Source of the DNA: Luteolibacter flavescens
Lineage (GTDB): Bacteria > Verrucomicrobiota > Verrucomicrobiia > Verrucomicrobiales > Akkermansiaceae
Length of the DNA: 64,000 nucleotides
Reading direction: 5' to 3'
Assembly: GCF_025950085.1 (NCBI RefSeq)
Contig: NZ_JAPDDS010000002.1
Span: 434,001 to 498,000, forward strand
Part shown: piece after piece, positions 51,960 to 60,372 of the stretch
Position numbering within the stretch: position 1 is the first letter of the stretch
Layout of the letters: the number at the start of each line of letters is the position of its first letter
Made by a program: the position numbers and the translations under genes
The notes under the pieces: model-generated
What the model saw: only the letters and a program-made list of their open reading frames with translations
Told to the model about the DNA's origin: nothing
Database searches by the model: none

Positions 51960-54638
51960 TTACGGCTCGCCGGTGCCGGACTTCAGCACGGCTTTTTCCA
52001 GTGCTTCGAGGCGCGCTTCCATCGCCTTGTTCCGCTCGCGCAGCGACTCGATCTCCCGGTCCCTTTCCTCCAGCTTTTCATTCAGCCCCTTGATCGCGGC
52101 GAGCGCCACGCCGTCCGCATCCACGGTGGCGATGTGCTTGTCATCCGCACCCGCGCGGAAGGCCGCGTGGAAATCCTGAGCCATCGGTCCGATGTGATCG
52201 CTGTCCGGGTCGTCGAGATAGTTCCACCGGCTCACCGGCATGGAGACCACCTTGTCGAGCACGTCGCGGGCATTCACCTCGCGGATGTTCTCCTTCATGT
52301 GGCGGTCGCTGCTGCTGACGAAGGTGCCGCGCACGGTGAGGCCGCCGCTGTTCAGTCGCATCAGCTCCTCGCCGCCGCCGGCGTTGTACTGGCTGTCATT
52401 GTGGATGCCGCCGCGATACCACGCGAAGCCGCCCGCGGCGGTCCCGCCGATGGTGCGGAAGTAGGTGGTCCAGGCCTGCACGCCGATCGCATGCTCGTTG
52501 TTCCAGAGATTTACCATCTGGCGCAGCCCGGTATTCGTGAGGAAATTCAGGTTCCGCGTGAGCGTCGCGTTCCCCTGATGCTCCAGCGAGAGGACGTTCG
52601 CGTTCCCATTGTAGATATTCATCACGGGGGCCGCTCCCGCACTCAGCGCGATGTCCCACGCCGGGCCATCCGACTTCATCCGGATGCGCGACCAATCTCC
52701 CGCGGTCGTCTGGTTCAGCGTGAGCTGCGGATTGTCGAAGTTCCCACCGGCATTGATGGCCACTCCGGCAGTGGTTCCGGTCCCGATCTTGAGCACCTCG
52801 TTGCCGCCCGGAGCGTCGAGGAAGGAGAAGCGAGCGCCGGGAGCGCCCACATGGAAATACATCTGGGACGACCCCATCCCGATGCCGTAGTCCGCCGTGC
52901 TATTCGGCTGGTCCCACAGCGCGATCTTGGTGCCGGTGGTGTTTCCGAAGGAGAGGGGGTAAGCCGGGGCGGAAGTTCCGATGCCGACATTGCCGGTGGC
53001 GATGGACAGATTGTTACCACTCTGTGTCCATGTTCCGAGTCCACGGGTCGTGGTCCATCCGTCCGAGCCATAGACGAGCTCGACCGTCCCCGGCTGGGTC
53101 GTGGAGTGAAAGGCTCCCCCCGATGAAGTCCAGAACTGGGTGCCGCTGATAGAGTGAGCGGCGAATGCACTGCCGTCCGCAGAGCAGGTGGCTGAGGTCC
53201 ATTGCCGCTGGGGGCCGGAGTAGAGCCACGTCTGTCCCCGGTCGCGGGAGATCATGAGAGGAGAGTCCGAGCGCAAACCGATCATCGTGGAGCCATTTGC
53301 CGAGATGGCCACCTTGCCCGGCCAGATAGTGGTTGGCGCCCAGGTCACGCCGCCATCCCGCGAGACGAGGGCATAGCCATCCACGGCGGCGATCACGGTG
53401 GTCCCGTCCGCCGAGCATGCCACATCATGGACGGCCGAGGTGCCGGTCGGGTGGGTCGCCCACGTCACGCCACCGTCGGTCGATACGGTGATGGAGGCAT
53501 GGGGTGAGCCGGGCAGGCCGGCCACGAGTTTCATCCCGTCCGCCGAGCAGCTCAGTTTCTTCCACGGTCTGCTGGCCCCGATGGCAGCCCACGTCACGCC
53601 ACCGTCGGCCGACACGTGCAGTTGGCCGGTATCTTCTGCAGCATACAGGCGGGTGCCATCGGACGAACACGCGAAATGTCTCCAGTCCCTCTGCTCCGCC
53701 GGGCCTCTCTGGACCCATGACGATCCTCCATTGCGAGTGACATTCAGCAAACGGGCCGGCGTGGTCGTGGAGATGGCCGTATTGCCATCAGCGGAGCATG
53801 CGAAGGCCACAATGTGCTGGCCACTGAATCCCACTTGATTCCACAAAGCTCCGCGATTCTCCGTGCGATGCAAGGTCAGTGAAGGACTCGACGATCCGGT
53901 ATTCCGGGCAAATGCCCAATAGATCATGCCATTCCCGGTGCCGTAGAGGTCGTAGATGCCGTGCGACGGTGGGCTGAAGGAGGAGAAACCCCACACTCCA
54001 CCGCCCGGGTCGGAGATCGTAATTCCGCCACCGCCTGTGCGGTCGATACGAATGACGTCTCCCAGTTGACCTCCGGATGGCAGTTGGAAACTCGTGTTGC
54101 CAGTCGCGACGTAATGCTGGTTCCCAGACATCGGGTAGCTGCCGAAGCTGCTCGTCACATGAATCGCCGGTGACTCCGCCCCCCTCGCCAGCTTCGCCGC
54201 GCTGATGCTGCCGTCCGGCAGGTAGCCATTCGGGGCGAGGCGCTGGTCGGGCGCGAGCTTCTGGTAGCCCTGCGTGCCGTCGTTGAACCAGATGCGTAGC
54301 CGCAGGTCGGCATTGGCATACACGGTCAGCGGTAGGGCAGTCATGCCGGGCACCGTGGTATCGCCCAGCATCACGGAGTAGAGGCCCTTTGTCACCGGCA
54401 GGGTGATGCCGGACAGCGGCTCGGCCCCGCCGGCGCTGCTGCCGTCATTGCTCCAGTAGGTGATGTTCCCACCACCATTCACCAGGGCGAATTTGAAATG
54501 CCCCGTTCCCGTGAAGTTCTCCCCGTTTACCGCCACCCGGCCTTGCTGCGGTACCAGGTTCGGCACCTGGGCGCGGAGCGCGGCGTGGGGGAGGAAAAGG
54601 AGAGCGAGCAGTGTGGCGACGCCGGTTCTCATGCTCAT
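51960..54638 (-). CDS. Exported Asp-box propeller protein with S74 autoprotease tail
   Basis: About 892 residues from ATG 54638; MRTGVATLLALLFLPHAALRA is the signal peptide. The central part carries at least five BNR/Asp-box repeats of a sialidase-type propeller (SADGGVTW, STDGGVTW, SRDGGVTW, SRDRGQTW, TENRGALW). The C-terminus is a peptidase S74 (endosialidase chaperone) domain: SSSDRHMKENI provides the Ser-Lys dyad (spacing 5), followed by SRWNY, IGPMAQDFHAAF and a coiled coil (KLEERDREIESLRERNKAMEA). S74 domains normally fold phage tail spikes into trimers and then cut themselves off. No phage genes are near. Confidence 0.85.
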   Translation of the reverse strand: MSMRTGVATLLALLFLPHAALRAQVPNLVPQQGRVAVNGENFTGTGHFKFALVNGGGNITYWSNDGSSAGGAEPLSGITLPVTKGLYSVMLGDTTVPGMTALPLTVYANADLRLRIWFNDGTQGYQKLAPDQRLAPNGYLPDGSISAAKLARGAESPAIHVTSSFGSYPMSGNQHYVATGNTSFQLPSGGQLGDVIRIDRTGGGGITISDPGGGVWGFSSFSPPSHGIYDLYGTGNGMIYWAFARNTGSSSPSLTLHRTENRGALWNQVGFSGQHIVAFACSADGNTAISTTTPARLLNVTRNGGSSWVQRGPAEQRDWRHFACSSDGTRLYAAEDTGQLHVSADGGVTWAAIGASRPWKKLSCSADGMKLVAGLPGSPHASITVSTDGGVTWATHPTGTSAVHDVACSADGTTVIAAVDGYALVSRDGGVTWAPTTIWPGKVAISANGSTMIGLRSDSPLMISRDRGQTWLYSGPQRQWTSATCSADGSAFAAHSISGTQFWTSSGGAFHSTTQPGTVELVYGSDGWTTTRGLGTWTQSGNNLSIATGNVGIGTSAPAYPLSFGNTTGTKIALWDQPNSTADYGIGMGSSQMYFHVGAPGARFSFLDAPGGNEVLKIGTGTTAGVAINAGGNFDNPQLTLNQTTAGDWSRIRMKSDGPAWDIALSAGAAPVMNIYNGNANVLSLEHQGNATLTRNLNFLTNTGLRQMVNLWNNEHAIGVQAWTTYFRTIGGTAAGGFAWYRGGIHNDSQYNAGGGEELMRLNSGGLTVRGTFVSSSDRHMKENIREVNARDVLDKVVSMPVSRWNYLDDPDSDHIGPMAQDFHAAFRAGADDKHIATVDADGVALAAIKGLNEKLEERDREIESLRERNKAMEARLEALEKAVLKSGTGEP

Positions 54639-54731
54639 GTGTCTAACGTACCAGACGCATACGTCACCACCGGAGATCGAGATATCCTCCCGTCGTCGCC
54701 ACACCTTTACTTACTCCCCCCGGAGAAATCC

Positions 54732-55622
54732 TCAGGCCGACCTCCGGCGGCGGACCATCAGGAGGGTGCCCAGACCTCCCAGCAGGCTCATCGCAGTCGA
54801 TGGCTCGGGAATGACCGTGACAAGAACGCCTCCGCCGGTCTCCACGACATTGAAGGCTGTCGGCGCGATGGCACCCTCATACTGGATGGTGCCGTTCGTC
54901 ATGAAACCGTCGCTCGTGAGATCAGCGATAGAGTAGTTCCGGAAGTAGAGCTGGCCGGAGGAGCCGGAGCTGAAGTCCAGCGCCTTCGCTCCGCCGCCGC
55001 CGTAGAAACCGCCGTAGGGACCGGCCCCGTTGACGGAGATCCGGCCTCCTTCGAAGAACAATGTGCCATCTCCGTCGGAAAACGAGACCAGCGCGGCATT
55101 CAGCTCGCCCCCGGTCATCGTGAAGGTCTCGATCGGCTTGAATTCACCGCCGAGATTGATCGTGCCGCCGGTGAAATTGAAATTACCCGCAGCGGGATCG
55201 GTGGTCAGGTCGCCGGTGAAATTCGCCACGCCCGAAGTGACCGTGATGGTCGTGCCGCTGTGGCGGGCGATGTTGCCCGAGGTCCCTTGGTTGAAGGTGC
55301 CGCCCGCGACGATCAGCGATCCGCCCGCAAGCTGGAGCCATGAGTTCGCGCCGACCTGTGTCCAGCTCCCGCCGGCGATGACGAGCTGGCCTCCATTGCT
55401 GACCGTGAGGTCGCTGCCCGCCGTGTAGATCACATCGCCGGACGTGATGAGCGCGGTGTCGCCAGCCGCGGTATTTGGCAAGACGCCGCCCACCCAATTT
55501 TCAGGAGTGAGATACTGGCCGTCAGCGCCGCTCCAGACCACGGTCGCGGCTTGGGTGGCGGCGGGAAGGAGGGTCAGCGAGACGAGTACAGCACGGAGCG
55601 CCGGGGAGGCTGATGATTTCAT
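54732..55622 (-). CDS. PEP-CTERM exported protein
   Basis: A 296-residue exported protein. Signal peptide (MKSSASPALRAVLVSLTLLPAATQA). The body has repeats of G-G-x-L-x-V-x-G-G-x-W/F patterns (GGQLVIAGGSWTQVG, GGSLIVAGGTFNQG, GGTINLGGEF), an autotransporter-like beta-helix. The C-terminus VIPEPSTAMSLLGGLGTLLMVRRRR is a PEP-CTERM sorting signal: Pro-Glu-Pro, one membrane helix, Arg cluster. An exosortase would cleave it; none is present in this window. It is probably exopolysaccharide- or surface-associated. Confidence 0.9.
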   Translation of the reverse strand: MKSSASPALRAVLVSLTLLPAATQAATVVWSGADGQYLTPENWVGGVLPNTAAGDTALITSGDVIYTAGSDLTVSNGGQLVIAGGSWTQVGANSWLQLAGGSLIVAGGTFNQGTSGNIARHSGTTITVTSGVANFTGDLTTDPAAGNFNFTGGTINLGGEFKPIETFTMTGGELNAALVSFSDGDGTLFFEGGRISVNGAGPYGGFYGGGGAKALDFSSGSSGQLYFRNYSIADLTSDGFMTNGTIQYEGAIAPTAFNVVETGGGVLVTVIPEPSTAMSLLGGLGTLLMVRRRRSA

Positions 55623-55742
55623 GGGTCGGGACTCGGGTAAGGGGAAGTCAGCGCTTCCATCTATTACACGAGTCCGGAATGTTAGCCAGAGATCACCTGT
55701 AGTTAATACTTATCCTGCGATAAACGATCTCGTACGCGCCGC

Positions 55743-56276
55743 TCAGGCGCTGGGGGCCGTGCTGTCTGTGAAGGTCGGGCCACCCTCGCCGTAGGTCCAC
55801 GTGATCTCCTTGTAGGTGAACATCACCTCCTGGAGATCCCCCGCGCGGTCGGCGGAGAGATCGCGGGCATTCGGCTTCCAGTCGCGGACCTCGATGATGA
55901 AGCAGTCCTTCATGGAGATCGTGTAGTACTGTGTCTTCTTCCCGGTCTTCGGATCATTCCGCCAGAATTTCAGGATGATCTCGTCGCACTTCGAATTCCG
56001 GGCGAAAAGCTGGTGGATCATCGGCGTGGCCTTGTCGATGGCCTTCACGATCGACATCGGGCGATGCATCCGGCGGCCCGTTGGCAGACCCGAGGCGGGG
56101 TCACGCGGGGTGGTGATCTCGTGTTGGTAGCCCAGCACCTCGATGGCCCCGCCTTCCAGCTCTCCCTCGATCTTCGTGCCGCCACGGTCGATGGTCATGT
56201 GGATGGACTCCGCGGCGCGGACGCTGGAGAGGGCCAGCAGGCAGACGCCGGCCAGCAGGGTGAAGAGGTGTTTCAT
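55743..56276 (-). CDS. Hcp-like (T6SS tube family) protein with a Sec signal peptide
   Basis: A 177-residue protein. MKHLFTLLAGVCLLALSSVRA is a clear Sec signal peptide, unusual for the Hcp family, which is normally cytosolic. The mature part has the Hcp1 pattern: HMTIDRGGTKIEGE, EVLGYQHEITTPRDPASGLPTGRRMHRPMSIVKAIDKATP, then ARNSKCDEIILKFWRN, KKTQYYTISMKDCFIIEV and EVMFTYKEITWTY. Hcp proteins form hexameric rings. There are no other T6SS genes here (no VipA/B, ClpV, VgrG), so a free-standing extracellular ring-like role is inferred. Confidence 0.88.
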   Translation of the reverse strand: MKHLFTLLAGVCLLALSSVRAAESIHMTIDRGGTKIEGELEGGAIEVLGYQHEITTPRDPASGLPTGRRMHRPMSIVKAIDKATPMIHQLFARNSKCDEIILKFWRNDPKTGKKTQYYTISMKDCFIIEVRDWKPNARDLSADRAGDLQEVMFTYKEITWTYGEGGPTFTDSTAPSA

Positions 56277-56355
56277 GGTGGGTCTGGGGTGGGGTATCAG
56301 GTTGGTTCTTCTCGAGTCGGTATCAGGATTGGGATCGGCGATCAGATCGGTGCAA

Positions 56356-57276
56356 TCACGGGGCCGGGGTGATCTCGGCCTTGATGTAGTAGAAGCTCTT
56401 GTCCCCCGTCATCGGGAAATCCCGCACCAGCCGCGCGCGGGCGCTGACCGTGATGTCGCGGGAGACGATCTGCGGGGCGATGGACAGCGAGGTGAATCTC
56501 CAGATGGTGTAGGTGCGGCCCGGCATGGCCAGCCAGCCGAGGCGGACGGTCTCCGGGTCCACCTGCGCGATCTCCACGGTGAAGCGCGAGCGCGGGTCGC
56601 GGGGGTCCGTGTCCGCCTCGTATTCCTGGAAGTTCGTGAATCCGTCGCCATCGCTGTCCTCGTTCGAGTCGGTCAGCAGCGGGTTCAGCCCGTGCGCGAT
56701 CTCCCAGGCGTCGGGCATGCCGTCGTTGTCATCGTCCGGGTCCGCATTGTCGCCGATGCCATCGCCATCGTGGTCGGAGTGCTCCGTCGGGTCTCCGGGG
56801 AAATCGTCCTCCTCGTCCGGGATGCCGTCCATGTCGTAGTCCGGCGGCCCGCCCGGCGTCACGCCCAGCGGATCTACCGGGTTTTCGAATGGATTCATCG
56901 AATTGCTCAGGCCCGCGTAGCGCGCCGGGGACATCTCCTCGCCCGCCGGCCAAGCGTAGTCCGCCGGTGCCGTGCGCAGCGCCCGGGCCATCGGCACGCC
57001 TGTCGTGGCGTCAAAGGCCCCCGTTAGCTCCACCGCCCAACGCACCTTCCCCGGCGGGACGAAATACCGGTCGCTCGGCCCCGCCGTCAGCGCCAGCACC
57101 GGCGCCGACACCGGATTCAGGCCCACCACCACGCCCCCGCTCGCCTGCCGGGCATAGCCCGATACCACGAATCTCTCCGCGCCCGCCAACGGCGTCGCGA
57201 TGCCCAGCAACAGACAAGCGGCCCCCCCGGCAAGGCCCGGGAATCGCACGAGAGAAGACCGGAAGGGGAGCTTCAT
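56356..57276 (-). CDS. Exported TSP3-repeat Ca2+-binding protein
   Basis: About 306 residues from ATG 57276 (MKLPFRSS...GGAACLLLGIATPLAGA signal). The centre holds a thrombospondin type-3-like run: YDMDGIPDEEDDFPGDPTEHSDHDGDGIGDNADPDDDNDGMPDAWE (given in parts: DMDGIPDEEDDF, DHDGDGIGDN, DPDDDNDGMPDAW), then DSDGDGFTNFQEYEADTDP. Such D-x-D-x-D-G units bind calcium and stiffen surface proteins. The C-terminus ends YTIWRFTSLSIAP...FYYIKAEI, similar to neighbouring exoproteins. The N-terminal domain is unknown. An AT-rich island begins about 80 bases upstream. Confidence 0.8.
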   Translation of the reverse strand: MKLPFRSSLVRFPGLAGGAACLLLGIATPLAGAERFVVSGYARQASGGVVVGLNPVSAPVLALTAGPSDRYFVPPGKVRWAVELTGAFDATTGVPMARALRTAPADYAWPAGEEMSPARYAGLSNSMNPFENPVDPLGVTPGGPPDYDMDGIPDEEDDFPGDPTEHSDHDGDGIGDNADPDDDNDGMPDAWEIAHGLNPLLTDSNEDSDGDGFTNFQEYEADTDPRDPRSRFTVEIAQVDPETVRLGWLAMPGRTYTIWRFTSLSIAPQIVSRDITVSARARLVRDFPMTGDKSFYYIKAEITPAP

Positions 57277-57609
57277 GGAAGGAGGAAGACCCCCGCCTCT
57301 ACCACCCCGCCGCCCCCCGATCAAGACCGTTCAAAACATCGGGCAGGATGCACTAGCGCGCATGGGAGGTCTTACAACATCCAGCTATTAAACTCGAGGC
57401 TGAACTTGGACTTTCTCCGTAGTCGCCTTGAAGACACTGCGGGAGAGTTGAAGTTTGTCTTTGTCGAGTAACATTTACTACGATCAGAAGATCACGATCG
57501 ATTTCATTATATTTTGAGGTTAAATCATGGATCAGGTTATTCAAGTGTGTTGATCTGGTGAATATTGCATTATTCCTGAATAAACGGGCGTGGTAGAGCT
57601 CCCGATGTG
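57277..57609. other. Intergenic region with GC-to-AT transition and island edge
   Basis: GC-rich DNA extends to about 57350, where CTAGCGC (57353-57359) marks the edge of an AT-rich stretch. A weak TTG-initiated frame (57544 to 57353, minus) is not convincing. No promoter or RNA gene was recognised. Confidence 0.5.
57353..57364. repeat. Left copy of direct repeat CTAGCGC-n-C-n-TG
   Basis: CTAGCGCGCATG here and CTAGCGCTCGTG at 60352-60363 agree at 10 of 12 bases. They sit at the two compositional edges of the AT-rich island. Confidence 0.45.
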
Positions 57610-60123
57610 CTACAAATTAATTCTGTAGGCGTAAATTTTACCATTGCTGCTATGAATGTAAAACATATCTTCATCGGTGGTCAGGTGGGAATTCAATGGG
57701 GCGGCATCTTGGTTTTCCCATTTCGCAGAGTGATGGACATACTGTTCTTTAATAGAGAGAGTCTCGCTTTGTTCTTCCCCAGGAAGAATTTTCCACAAAT
57801 AAACCCCTGTTTCGGCGTCGATCGCGTGTACATAGCCATCGAAACGAGGTACTAGGATAAGGCCTTTGGTGTAGTCAGGGCTGCCGTATTGGGGGAAAAA
57901 CGGGGTTCCACTTTCGGCAATCCATTTCACATCTCCACTCTCATTAATACATGCGACCTCATTGCCGTAACTAATTGGTAAATATGCGCACTGATTAGCT
58001 ATGCATGGGGTGGCCCTGATGTTTCCATATTGGCGCTCCATCTCAGATGGAAGCTTTGGGCTGTTCCACTTTTCCAAAATATTATTTTTGTCTATTCCGA
58101 TGACGGGTAGCCCACTGTAAGTGGTTTGTCTTACATAGGGCGCAATAATTGTATCACCTAAGATAACTGGATCCCCCCAGAACTCACACTCGGATAATCC
58201 GAGTTCGGAGTATTCATCTTCAAAGTAGAAGCGATGTAACTCCTTGTGGCGGCTTTTGGAATCACTAAAAAGAGCAATTTCTGAGAATTCGTAGCACAAC
58301 CCAAAAGTAGTAAATATCAATATTTTCCCATCAATTTTAAGTGGATTAGATGCTACGGGGGCATGGATTATTTCAGATTTAATGTGATGCCCACTACTAA
58401 TCGCTATAATGGCGAGTTCTCCATCCATGGTGCATACCAAAACTCGATCGGAAAAGAAAAGTGGCTTCGTGATTATTGCGGATCGAAATGTATTAGTCCA
58501 TTCTTCGATTCCGGTCTCTAGGTCGAAGCAGTGAATTCTTCCTCGGTCTGTGCCTACGATAACTTTAGAATCGGATATGGAAACGGCGTTAGCATCACCT
58601 TCTGTCGGGGATCTCCAAATCGTTTCTCCAGTGGCTTTCGACAAGCAAAATACCCCGTCGAACGGATCCTCCAAATTGTGAAATCTTCCTGATGATGGGA
58701 TGACTAATTTTTCGCCGCTTACTATTGGCTTGTTTTTCCAAGACCCTATCCCGACATCCGCTTCCCACACGAGAAGGCACTGAGATTGATGAACAGCTTG
58801 GTTTCTTCTAGCCTCTTGTTGAGCGAGAAAATCTTTAAGTGAAGAATGCTTTATCGATTGAGTCGGTGATTGATATTTAGGTTGTGTGAGGTCGGAAGAG
58901 ATCTGATCAAGCTTCGAAGGAGTATCGATTGTCTTATGATCGAAATTCATTCTTTCCAGTAGGCCTTGAATGCTGTCCTCCCATTTTATGGATCTGCTAT
59001 ATTCTTTTTTGAAAAAAGAAACCGAATCCAATGCCAATATAGGGTTGTCGAGAATCCATTTTATAGCTGATGCCCAAGTGAGCTTATCGGATATTTCGTC
59101 ATCAACAACCGGGACCAAGAAACGATCGAATTTATCGCCAAATCGATTTCTAACTAATTCAGCGAAGCCACTGGTTTTAGAGGCTAGAAACGGAACGCCT
59201 GCTCCGAGGGCTTCTAGCGCAACTAACCCAAATCCCTCGGCGCGTGATGGCATAAGAGCGAGTACTGCTCTCTGTAGGTCATCATTTACGCGCTTATCGT
59301 CTGGAGAGTATTCTCTTACTCTTATGTCTAATCCAGGAATGCCAGCCCATTTAATTAGTTCGTTCCTTAGCTGATCGGAGGCATGTGGTAAAGCTCCTCT
59401 GACGACTAATACAGGCCTGGGTGTCCGCTCTTTCACAGCCTCGGCAAATGCGCGAGCTGCGATATCAAGGCCTTTTAAGATGGCGTCTTCGGCTCTGCCA
59501 ATCAACAGGCACTGTTCTCCAGGTGGGGGGCGGCGAATTGCGGTGCTTGTTATATTTAATCCGGGATCTAGTTGATATATTCTGTCTTCTTTTTCATGGA
59601 GAAGATTGGATATTTCACGTTTTAGCAATGGCCCAACCGCTACGACTAGATCTGCCCGCGATGCTAATGTGACCTCAAGTCTCTCCCTGATTTCGGCCTT
59701 GGCGGCTGCGCGAGTTCCTTCCGAAGTAGATTTAAACCATTCGGTTGCTCCTGGAGCGACATGTACGAAATGCGCGAGTCTGGAATTCTTGAAATTGCTA
59801 AATTTTTGGATCAGGGCTGCTGGTCCTGTTACGTGGCCATGTCCAAAAATCCAATCAATTTTTACATCCGACGAAATTGTTGGAGGGAGAGAAAGGAGGG
59901 ATTTATCGTCCAGTGGGGAATCCACGAATGAGTCTCCAGGGTGAAGAAGATTTACATCTGCTTCGGAAGCCGATTTGTTTTCGCGATCAGACGCCTTCCT
60001 AGGAAGGAAGCAATAAACAATCCAGCCAGCGCCCGCAATATAGCGGCATAGCGTTCTGTTGAAGCTTGAAATTCCTCCATGGCTGGATTCCCATTCTGTG
60101 GCTAACACTAAAACGGAGGGCAT
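57610..60123 (-). CDS. GT4 glycosyltransferase fused to PQQ-like beta-propeller
   Basis: An 837-residue protein with no signal peptide or membrane helix, so cytosolic. Residues 1-392 form a GT-B family 4 glycosyltransferase: LATEWESSHGGISSFNRTLC (N-domain Gly loop), FGHGHVTGPAALIQK, HFVHVAPGATEWF, LLIGRAEDAILKGLDIAARA and MPSRAEGFGLVALEALGAG. The E-x7-E pair is Glu296/Glu304. A Ser/Lys-rich linker (393-450) leads to a PQQ-like propeller (about 451-837: GVFCLSKATGETIW, GRIHCFDLETGIEEW, GYVHAIDAETGVYLW). The GT type recalls ones fused to sensors in bacterial conflict proteins. Codons are AT-rich, unlike all neighbours. Confidence 0.9.
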   Translation of the reverse strand: MPSVLVLATEWESSHGGISSFNRTLCRYIAGAGWIVYCFLPRKASDRENKSASEADVNLLHPGDSFVDSPLDDKSLLSLPPTISSDVKIDWIFGHGHVTGPAALIQKFSNFKNSRLAHFVHVAPGATEWFKSTSEGTRAAAKAEIRERLEVTLASRADLVVAVGPLLKREISNLLHEKEDRIYQLDPGLNITSTAIRRPPPGEQCLLIGRAEDAILKGLDIAARAFAEAVKERTPRPVLVVRGALPHASDQLRNELIKWAGIPGLDIRVREYSPDDKRVNDDLQRAVLALMPSRAEGFGLVALEALGAGVPFLASKTSGFAELVRNRFGDKFDRFLVPVVDDEISDKLTWASAIKWILDNPILALDSVSFFKKEYSRSIKWEDSIQGLLERMNFDHKTIDTPSKLDQISSDLTQPKYQSPTQSIKHSSLKDFLAQQEARRNQAVHQSQCLLVWEADVGIGSWKNKPIVSGEKLVIPSSGRFHNLEDPFDGVFCLSKATGETIWRSPTEGDANAVSISDSKVIVGTDRGRIHCFDLETGIEEWTNTFRSAIITKPLFFSDRVLVCTMDGELAIIAISSGHHIKSEIIHAPVASNPLKIDGKILIFTTFGLCYEFSEIALFSDSKSRHKELHRFYFEDEYSELGLSECEFWGDPVILGDTIIAPYVRQTTYSGLPVIGIDKNNILEKWNSPKLPSEMERQYGNIRATPCIANQCAYLPISYGNEVACINESGDVKWIAESGTPFFPQYGSPDYTKGLILVPRFDGYVHAIDAETGVYLWKILPGEEQSETLSIKEQYVHHSAKWENQDAAPLNSHLTTDEDMFYIHSSNGKIYAYRINL

Positions 60124-60372
60124 TTAAAAGACGTCTAAGTGGTTTTATAATGTTGCCAAGCCTGATCTAGACGCATTGAGAAAAATTTGTTAACTTTTTG
60201 TCTGGTCCGATTAGTGTTTTTAGCTATGCTATTGCATCCGTTTAGCCTCTTGTCTGGGGAGATGGTCTGTGACGATCTTTCAATTATTGGGATAGAGGTT
60301 GGAGCACACTTCCTTTGCTCACAATTTGGAACACTTGTCTCGGTGTCTTGCCTAGCGCTCGTGCTTGCCCTC
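60124..60372. other. Intergenic AT-rich region upstream of the GT4-propeller gene
   Basis: Holds the presumed promoter of the minus-strand gene (TATAAA on the minus strand near 60143-60148 with no clear -35), the palindrome AGACGTCT (60127-60134) and the right direct-repeat copy. Composition returns to GC-rich near 60360. Confidence 0.4.
60352..60363. repeat. Right copy of direct repeat CTAGCGC-n-C-n-TG
   Basis: CTAGCGCTCGTG, 9 bases past the stop of the large exported protein gene. It pairs with 57353-57364. Confidence 0.45.

Larger units (their letters stand above)
57353..60363. mobile_element. AT-rich genomic island bounded by a short direct repeat
   Basis: DNA of clearly lower GC than all flanks, holding a single large gene and AT-rich flanks of about 250 bases on each side. 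Both edges carry the imperfect 12-bp direct repeat CTAGCGCnCnTG. No integrase, transposase, tRNA or terminal inverted repeat is visible, so 'mobile element' is an inference from composition and edges. Confidence 0.45.

Noticed and set aside
57353..57544. 63-codon minus-strand frame downstream of the GT4-propeller gene
   Set aside because: TTG start, no ribosome-binding site, and its stop is formed by the direct-repeat copy; too weak to call, though it could be a decayed remnant.
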